Source: Methylocystis sp. KS32
Lineage (GTDB): Bacteria; Pseudomonadota; Alphaproteobacteria; Rhizobiales; Beijerinckiaceae
Assembly (NCBI GenBank): GCA_002862095.1
Contig: PHSQ01000003.1
Location: 248,001-312,000, forward strand
Reading direction: 5' to 3'
DNA length: 64,000 nucleotides
In this document: one piece after another, positions 59,476-64,000 of the stretch
Layout: each line of letters begins with the position of its first letter
Position numbering within the stretch: position 1 is the stretch's first letter
Notes under the pieces: generated by a model
Told to the model about the DNA's origin: nothing
What the model saw: the letters and a program-made list of their open reading frames with translations, nothing else
The model's database searches: none
Program-made: the position numbers and the translations under genes

Positions 59476-59562
59476 ATTTCGCCAGCGATCGCGATATCGA
59501 ATGAGTCGCCCGAAGTCTGGCGCGCCGGGCGCGCGAAAGTCGCTGTCGTTCGTTGGTGAAGG

Positions 59563-60714
59563 TCAGAGATAAATCGCCGCGCCGGCGCCTGAATTGATAG
59601 AGGCGTCTTTCATCGTTGCGACAATGAACGCGACCTGTTCCTCTGTCAGATGCGCGTGCAGCGGAAGCGCGACCGCGCGCTCGGCGACTTTTTCCGTGAC
59701 GAATAGATCGCCTTTTTTATAGCCGAGATCGAAGTAATATCGCTGCAAATGAAGCGGTTGCGAATAGGCGCAGGCGCCAATTTTCTCGGTGTGCAAATCG
59801 TCGATGATTGCGTCGCGAAGCGAACGCGAGAAGCGGGTTCCTAGATGAACCACATAGAGAAACCAGTTCACCTGATCGACATCTGGCGCGATATAGGGAT
59901 CCTTGATGCCTTCGAAGGATTTGACATATTCGTAATACCAGCCCTCGACGCGCTTGCGGCGCGCGAGCAGCAGTTCGATCCGTCGCAATTGTCCCAATGC
60001 GAGCGCGGCGGAAATGTCGCTCATCGACCCCTGTATTGGCGGAAAAGAGCCGAGCACGACGGAGGAGCGCTCCTCGATCTTTCGGCTGCGCAGCCGCCTG
60101 ATTTGAGCCGCCAGTTCGTCGTCGTCGGTGACGACCATGCCGCCCTCTCCGCACACCAGCGCCGCCGGCTGCGAGAAGTCGAAAATGGAGCAGTCGCCGA
60201 ACGTTCCGACCGGCTTGCCTTTGTAAACCGAACCGATTGCCTCGGTTGAGTCCTCGACAAGGAAAATGCCCGCTTCCCGCGCTATTTCGCGAATTCGGTC
60301 CCAGGCCGCCGGATGTCCATTGGTGTTGGCGGCGATTAAGGCTTTGGTATTTGCGCCGATCTTTGCTTTCGCTTTTTCCGGATCCAGCGTGCCTGCCCAA
60401 TAATCCACGTCGGCGAAGACAGGGTGGGCGCCGCAAAGCGCGATGGAGTGCGTCGTCTCCCGAAAAGAATGCGCGGACGCAATCACTTCCGCGCCCGCGC
60501 CGATCCCCTTCGCGCGAAGCGCGAGTGCCATGCCAATCGTGCCGCTCGCGACCGCGATCGCGTGTTTGCGCGACAGATAGGCCGCGAACTCGCTCTCGAA
60601 CTGTTGGACTATGGGGCCGGCGGAAAGGCATTGAGTGGAAAGAACCTCTGCCACGGCGTCGAGGTCCGTCCGCAAAAGGTCTGGATCGCTCAGCGGCAGA
60701 AAGGTTGATGTCAT
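59563..60714 (-). CDS. DegT/DnrJ/EryC1/StrS-type protein lacking the PLP lysine
   Basis: A 383-residue protein of the sugar aminotransferase fold: AVASGTIGMALALRAKGIG (cofactor phosphate loop), FLVEDSTEAIGSVYKGKPVG with the cofactor Asp155, and FGDCSIFDFSQPAALVCGEGG. In active members the last block is like FSFHATKNITTGEGG; here Ala184 stands where the Schiff-base Lys should be. So normal transamination is not expected. It is co-directional with nifT and nifZ, and its start overlaps the preceding small gene (ATGA). A non-aminotransferase role in cofactor handling or regulation is possible but unknown. Confidence 0.82.
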   Translation of the reverse strand: MTSTFLPLSDPDLLRTDLDAVAEVLSTQCLSAGPIVQQFESEFAAYLSRKHAIAVASGTIGMALALRAKGIGAGAEVIASAHSFRETTHSIALCGAHPVFADVDYWAGTLDPEKAKAKIGANTKALIAANTNGHPAAWDRIREIAREAGIFLVEDSTEAIGSVYKGKPVGTFGDCSIFDFSQPAALVCGEGGMVVTDDDELAAQIRRLRSRKIEERSSVVLGSFPPIQGSMSDISAALALGQLRRIELLLARRKRVEGWYYEYVKSFEGIKDPYIAPDVDQVNWFLYVVHLGTRFSRSLRDAIIDDLHTEKIGACAYSQPLHLQRYYFDLGYKKGDLFVTEKVAERAVALPLHAHLTEEQVAFIVATMKDASINSGAGAAIYL

Positions 60715-60989
60715 GCTTTCTGTCCTTTCTCCGCGAGGATGAAGCCGGTGGCCACCGACGGATCGCTTGTGACTCTCATGCAATGGTCACGGCCATCGAG
60801 CAGGTAGAGATTACAGCTACAATAGCTGCGAAACGGAACTTCGTCCGTCATATCGGCGGGGTCGCAGCGGGTGACGGTGGCGCCCGAGACGAGTTGGCGG
60901 ATGGCCACCGCGGTGGCGGCGTCGGCGGAGGCGCTGGCGAGAAGGGCGTCGATGTGCTCGATTTGCTCGGGGGTGATCGGCATGGTCAA
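60711..60989 (-). CDS. Small nif-linked protein (possibly DUF6129)
   Basis: A 92-residue protein: PITPEQIEHIDALLASASAD, then ATVTRCDPADMTDEVPFRSY and HCMRVTSDPSVATGFILAE. Similar small proteins are found between nifT/nifZ and downstream genes in alphaproteobacterial nif clusters; I believe it is DUF6129 but cannot confirm. Its 5' end overlaps the nifT stop and its 3' end overlaps the next gene start, so it is co-translated with both. Confidence 0.7.
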   Translation of the reverse strand: MTMPITPEQIEHIDALLASASADAATAVAIRQLVSGATVTRCDPADMTDEVPFRSYCSCNLYLLDGRDHCMRVTSDPSVATGFILAEKGQKA

Positions 60990-61198
60990 TCTTCGCTCAG
61001 CCGCTTCGCCTCAATTGTGATCGGCAAACTCGTTTCCGCGGACATCTCGGGAAGTTGCAGCCTCCAGCCATTCGCCAGGGTAACGGCGCCGCCCCAGAGA
61101 TGCAGGCTTTCCTGTTCTATGATCGGCTCTTCCAGATCTTTCTTTGGCACATAGGCGGAAAGCACGCCTTCGGCGCTTCTGCGGATCATGATTTTCAA
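60986..61198 (-). CDS. nifT: NifT/FixU protein
   Basis: A 70-residue protein with the NifT/FixU pattern: MIRRSAEGVLSAYVPKKDLEE, then LWGGAVTLANGWRLQLPEM and a final beta strand LPITIEAKRL. NifT is conserved in nif operons, small and of unknown exact role. It lies 45 bases after the short nifZ. Confidence 0.93.
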   Translation of the reverse strand: MKIMIRRSAEGVLSAYVPKKDLEEPIIEQESLHLWGGAVTLANGWRLQLPEMSAETSLPITIEAKRLSED

Positions 61199-61243
61199 AA
61201 CGTGCCTCTTGCGCTTGGCGCTGCATACGGCGCTGGGAATGGC

Positions 61244-61483
61244 TCACGCCGGTTCGATTTCGTCCTCAAGACAGCCGATGACGATTATTTCGTTGAATTC
61301 GACCAGATAAACGGTCGTTTCGCTTTCGACATGCGCGCCGATATTCACGATCTCTCCGGCGTCGCCAGCTTTCACGAGCAATTCATCCGGTTCCCTTTGG
61401 GGGAAGCTGCCGTCGTTGAAGAGATCGACCGTGGCCTTAACGCGCCGGCCCCAGTCGTATTTTGGTTGAGCATCGTCGCTCAT
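61244..61483 (-). CDS. nifZ: NifZ family protein, shorter copy
   Basis: A 79-residue NifZ-like protein: DWGRRVKATVDLFNDGSFPQ, LLVKAGDAGEIVNIGAHVES, VYLVEFNEIIVIGCLEDEI. NifZ helps P-cluster maturation in the MoFe protein. Two nifZ-like genes lie in tandem here; this one is the more divergent copy, 3 bases downstream of the other. Confidence 0.88.
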   Translation of the reverse strand: MSDDAQPKYDWGRRVKATVDLFNDGSFPQREPDELLVKAGDAGEIVNIGAHVESETTVYLVEFNEIIVIGCLEDEIEPA

Positions 61484-61486
61484 GGT

Positions 61487-61777
61487 TCACTCTCCTTCCG
61501 TGGATTCCACAGGGTCCAGTTCTCGGCGCTTCATGCCAACGCGGTAGCCCGTTTCAACGAATTCGACGCCGTAGATATAGAATTGCTGAAGGAAGGTTCC
61601 GATGCTGACGATATAGCCTTCCTGACCTTTCTTCACGAGGACTTCCCCGATGTCCTTGCCGGGATAGGTGCCGTCGTTACGAACGGTTCTTTTCGCCCGC
61701 ACCCTTTCGCCATACATGTATGTTGGTGGATCGTTGAGTTCGACGACCTCGCTGTCTCGGCTGATATTGGTTCCCAT
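61487..61777 (-). CDS. nifZ: NifZ family protein, canonical copy
   Basis: A 96-residue NifZ: YMYGERVRAKRTVRNDGTYP, then GEVLVKKGQEGYIVSIGTFL and FYIYGVEFVETGYRVGMKRR. This copy fits the family consensus well. NifZ acts with NifH in forming the second P-cluster of NifDK. It starts 3 bases after the LRV gene stop. Confidence 0.92.
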   Translation of the reverse strand: MGTNISRDSEVVELNDPPTYMYGERVRAKRTVRNDGTYPGKDIGEVLVKKGQEGYIVSIGTFLQQFYIYGVEFVETGYRVGMKRRELDPVESTEGE

Positions 61778-61779
61778 TT

Positions 61780-62562
61780 CTAGTGCTCCAGCCTGGTGAC
61801 GGCGACGACTTCGCCGTTGCCGCGGGACGCGCGGCTGCGCGCGGTTTCCCGCACGAACGGATCTTCGTCCCTCAGAAGTTTGAGCGCCGCCTCCAGCGGC
61901 GCTCGGCTCGCGACTTCATAGCGAACGCGCCAATCCTCGTCGGCGATCAGGTAAGCAAGCTCGGCGGGGCCGACGCGCCGAGACGCCTCGACGCGAACGT
62001 CCGCTTCCTTATCCCGCAACAGGGCTCGCAGTCCTTGTTGCGGGATACGGCGGGCGACGGCGCGCTTCACCTCGACGTCCGGGTCGGCGGTCATGAGAAA
62101 CAGAAGATCGGCAGATATGCGCCGGGCCACGATCTGCCGCACGGCGTAATCGCTGTCCGAAATCATCGGACGAAGGTCGCAAGGATCGAGGCGCTGCGCC
62201 ACGCGGATGCGCACTTCCCGATGCGGGTCGTCGCGCATTTTAAGGAGGAAACGGTTCGGCAGCCTTCGCGCCGCGTTCCAGCGCACCGCTTCCTCGGGAT
62301 CGTTCAACATCGCGGGCAGGAGGAAGATGTCGGCCGTCTTCGCCGCGCAGGCGCGTGTTTCGAAATAAGGGTGGTTCAGATAGCCGGATGCGAGTTCTGG
62401 GTTCCAGTCGAAAAAGCGGTCGATCCGACGCGCATAGCGATCGAAGACGCAGGCGCGTAGCGGCTTGCATCTTCCAACCGAGAGAAGCGCGGAATGAACG
62501 CAGCCGGAGCAATCCAATTCTTCGCCGCGCCAATCGATTGATTCGTCGATCTCAATCGACAT
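61780..62562 (-). CDS. 4Fe-4S-binding leucine-rich repeat variant (LRV) protein
   Basis: A 260-residue protein. The N-terminus carries four Cys (Cys18, Cys21, Cys32, Cys38) that fit the [4Fe-4S] module of the Azotobacter LRV protein. The rest (about 50-240) is a chain of short helical repeats of about 24 residues, each with a pattern like DPDVEVKRAVARRIP. It is a known nif-associated protein, probably a protein-binding scaffold; its task is not settled. The start at 62562 overlaps the TPR gene end by 11 bases. Confidence 0.9.
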   Translation of the reverse strand: MSIEIDESIDWRGEELDCSGCVHSALLSVGRCKPLRACVFDRYARRIDRFFDWNPELASGYLNHPYFETRACAAKTADIFLLPAMLNDPEEAVRWNAARRLPNRFLLKMRDDPHREVRIRVAQRLDPCDLRPMISDSDYAVRQIVARRISADLLFLMTADPDVEVKRAVARRIPQQGLRALLRDKEADVRVEASRRVGPAELAYLIADEDWRVRYEVASRAPLEAALKLLRDEDPFVRETARSRASRGNGEVVAVTRLEH

Positions 62563-63073
62563 CGCCCAGCTCTCTTTCTTCAAGAACGGAAAGAAGGATG
62601 CCTGCCCCGACGCTGTCGGTCGGATCGAGTTCGAGTAGCTTCTCGACGGCGGCGCGCCCTTCCTGGAAGTCGCCGAGCCTCATGTTGAGATAGGCATAAC
62701 CCTTCAGGACGAACATGAAGAAGCGCGCGACAGGGTCGTCGAAGGAGGCGAAGGCCGCGTGGTCGGGACGCACGACGCGCCAATCGAGCGGTAGGGAATT
62801 GTCTATCGCCGCGCGCAACAGACAGCTATTCGCGATCTCCAGCGCTTCGGCGAGGCGGCCCTTATAGAAAAAGAAGCGGTAGAGGCCGATGAGAACGGCG
62901 ACGTGATTGGGCGCGAGCCTTCTCGCCTCGCGCAGATGCGCGAGCGCGATCTCTGATCGATCGTAGCTATGCGCCGCTTCGAACAATTTACGTTCCGCGT
63001 CGGGCGGAAGACCGCCGCCAAAAACGGGAGCGGACAGGATGTCAGTAATCTCCTCGACGGCTGCAAGCGTCAT
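62552..63073 (-). CDS. TPR-type nif-associated protein
   Basis: A 173-residue helical protein from ATG 63073 behind a GGAGG site. Repeats read ALAHLREARRLAPNHVAVLI, RLAEALEIANSCLLRAA, and RAAVEKLLELDPTDSVGAGI, the tetratricopeptide pattern. Such proteins sit between iscA/fdxN and LRV in alphaproteobacterial nif clusters. It probably binds other nif proteins during maturation. No enzyme motif is seen. Confidence 0.8.
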   Translation of the reverse strand: MTLAAVEEITDILSAPVFGGGLPPDAERKLFEAAHSYDRSEIALAHLREARRLAPNHVAVLIGLYRFFFYKGRLAEALEIANSCLLRAAIDNSLPLDWRVVRPDHAAFASFDDPVARFFMFVLKGYAYLNMRLGDFQEGRAAVEKLLELDPTDSVGAGILLSVLEERELGDVD

Positions 63074-63116
63074 GGAAACCTCCGAAGCGGCGCCAGTTTC
63101 ACCCAGGCGCCCGCGC

Positions 63117-63461
63117 TCAGGCGTTGGCGGATGCGGGAAGAGAGGCCTCAATCGAAGAGCATGCGCAGCTCTTCTTGTTGGGGTCTATGAAGACGAAACC
63201 GCTCGATGTCGGCGTTTCGGCGAAGTCGATCGTCACTCCATCGAGCAGAAGACGGCTTTGCGCCGGCAGGAACAAGGTCAGATCGCCGTGCTTGTAGATC
63301 TGTTCGCCTTCGGCCGGAGCTGGCTTGACGCCGAATTCGGCCGACATGCCGGAGCAACCGCCTGGAGAGACGAGCAAGCCGAGGCCGTAGCCCGGTCCGC
63401 CGTCGAATTTGAGCAGCCGTCGAATGAATTTTTCGGCCGCCGGAGTGAACTCGATTTTCAT
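63117..63461 (-). CDS. A-type Fe-S carrier (HesB/IscA), second nif copy
   Basis: A 114-residue protein with the A-type ligand cysteines in [12 protein letters not shown] and [10 protein letters not shown]. The start (ATG 63461) overlaps the fdxN stop by four bases. Placed with nifB and fdxN it may deliver clusters to NifB or the ferredoxin. It differs clearly from the other copy at 37362. Confidence 0.93.
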   Translation of the reverse strand: MKIEFTPAAEKFIRRLLKFDGGPGYGLGLLVSPGGCSGMSAEFGVKPAPAEGEQIYKHGDLTLFLPAQSRLLLDGVTIDFAETPTSSGFVFIDPNKKSCACSSIEASLPASANA

Positions 63462-63691
63462 GCCGCTCCTCCCGGAGGCTGATAACGGGGAAAGGACGTG
63501 TCGATAACGCAGGTGTTATCGACTGGGCAAACCGCGACGCATTGCGGAATGTCGAAATGACCGATGCACTCAGTGCATTTTTTTGGGTTGATGACAAAGG
63601 TCCCGTTCTTTTCGGATATCGCGACATTGGGACACTCGGCTTCGCACGCCGAACAGGACGTGCATTGCGAAGCGACAATCTTATAGGCCAT
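63458..63691 (-). CDS. fdxN: 2x[4Fe-4S] ferredoxin FdxN
   Basis: A 77-residue bacterial ferredoxin with [12 protein letters not shown] and, in the second motif, [18 protein letters not shown], the latter with the enlarged loop typical of FdxN. FdxN is encoded after nifB and gives electrons for NifB-co synthesis or nitrogenase. It follows nifB by 36 bases. Confidence 0.94.
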   Translation of the reverse strand: MAYKIVASQCTSCSACEAECPNVAISEKNGTFVINPKKCTECIGHFDIPQCVAVCPVDNTCVIDTSFPRYQPPGGAA

Positions 63692-63727
63692 GGTTCTCCT
63701 CCTGGTCCGAGGGTTGCGGGCTCGCGT

Positions 63728-64000
63728 TCATGCTGAGATGAACGCGCCCTGACGGATGTCGGCGTCGCCGCGCGCGACGTGAGCAATCTCCCCGCTTTTC
63801 ACGCGAGCGAGATAATTCCTGAAATAGGCGATCGCGGACTGTTCGATGAACTCGAACGCATATTCGTCGATCGGTTCGATGCCTGCCGCGAGAAGGCTGT
63901 CCTTGGGGCAATGGCCGATCTTGGCGACGAAGACCGCGGTGCAGTCGTTGATCGCCCGGATAACGGTTTCAAGTGAGTCTTCCTCGCCATAGCCGCCCTG
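63728..64000 (-). CDS. nifB: FeMo-co biosynthesis protein NifB, C-terminal end (partial)
   Basis: Only the last 90 residues are inside the window; the radical SAM part lies beyond 64000. The end matches the NifX-like C-terminal domain of NifB: QGGYGEEDSLETVIRAINDC, FVAKIGHCPKDSLLAAGIEP, and EFIEQSAIAYFRNYL. NifB makes NifB-co, the 8Fe core of FeMo-co, using SAM. It is the first gene seen of the minus-strand set that runs nifB-fdxN-iscA-TPR-LRV-nifZ-nifZ-nifT. Confidence 0.93.
   Translation of the reverse strand, partial: QGGYGEEDSLETVIRAINDCTAVFVAKIGHCPKDSLLAAGIEPIDEYAFEFIEQSAIAYFRNYLARVKSGEIAHVARGDADIRQGAFISA

Overview
The window looks like part of the chromosome of a GC-rich, nitrogen-fixing alphaproteobacterium of the Hyphomicrobiales (Rhizobiales) type. 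The evidence is the ahcY / DivL-like kinase / tsaE / addBA order, the alphaproteobacterial layout of nif, fix and ferredoxin genes, and dispersed Rhizobiales-type palindromic repeats. The nif arrangement and the copper-protein-like SmbP repeats would suit a type II methanotroph (Methylocystis/Methylosinus group). No methane oxidation gene lies in the window, so that placement is inference. No rRNA, tRNA or CRISPR array was seen.

Layout. 1-12410: housekeeping genes on the + strand: the 3' end of ahcY with a strong terminator, a DivL-type kinase with Tyr in its H-box and an extra degenerate ATPase domain, a TsaE-phosphotransferase fusion, a MurU-like nucleotidyltransferase, and addB-addA. 12411-19345: a loosely packed accessory stretch with secreted or membrane hypotheticals, a trypsin-like protease, a CPA2-type antiporter with a universal stress protein, two similar ATCGT palindromes, and a DUF992 protein. 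19346-22293: an Orn/Lys/Arg decarboxylase and a GNAT acetyltransferase. 22377-30948 (- strand): a complete N-type F1Fo ATPase operon (beta, epsilon, AtpQ, AtpR, a, c, b, alpha, gamma) led by a MarR regulator. Its alpha subunit is fused to a transmembrane segment plus a HlyD/AcrA-like periplasmic adaptor. 31009-33850: IS remnants (ISAs1-like and IS4-like) around a DUF992-SmbP fusion protein, and a decayed vapC. 33853-37159: GST, uvrC and a secreted hypothetical.

37228-64000: a large nitrogen fixation region. The + strand operon iscA-nifU-nifS-nifV-cysE-nifW-fixABCX-[2Fe-2S] ferredoxin starts behind two tandem NifA boxes (TGT-N10-ACA) and a clean sigma-54 -24/-12 promoter. After a rubrerythrin-like gene, the - strand carries nifHDK-nifE-nifN-nifX-DUF269-DUF683-fdxB-nifQ, with a sigma-54 promoter and NifA box before nifH. 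Divergent from nifH is a receiver-like protein without a phosphoacceptor Asp. A second - strand set follows: nifB (partial), fdxN, iscA, a TPR protein, the 4Fe-4S LRV protein, two nifZ, nifT, a small conserved protein, a DegT-family protein without its PLP lysine, a plant-type ferredoxin, a small unknown, a SIR2-like protein and a thioredoxin-fold [2Fe-2S] ferredoxin.

How it fits together. IscA/NifU/NifS make Fe-S clusters. NifB, NifV, NifQ, NifE/N and NifX build FeMo-co for NifDK, and NifH reduces it. FixABCX and several ferredoxins supply low-potential electrons, and NifW/Z/T and LRV are accessory. The most unusual items are the F1-alpha/HlyD fusion, the DUF992-SmbP fusion, the DivL with two ATPase-like modules, and three oddities in the nif region: a PLP-lysine-less DegT protein, a phosphoacceptor-less receiver and a SIR2-like protein.
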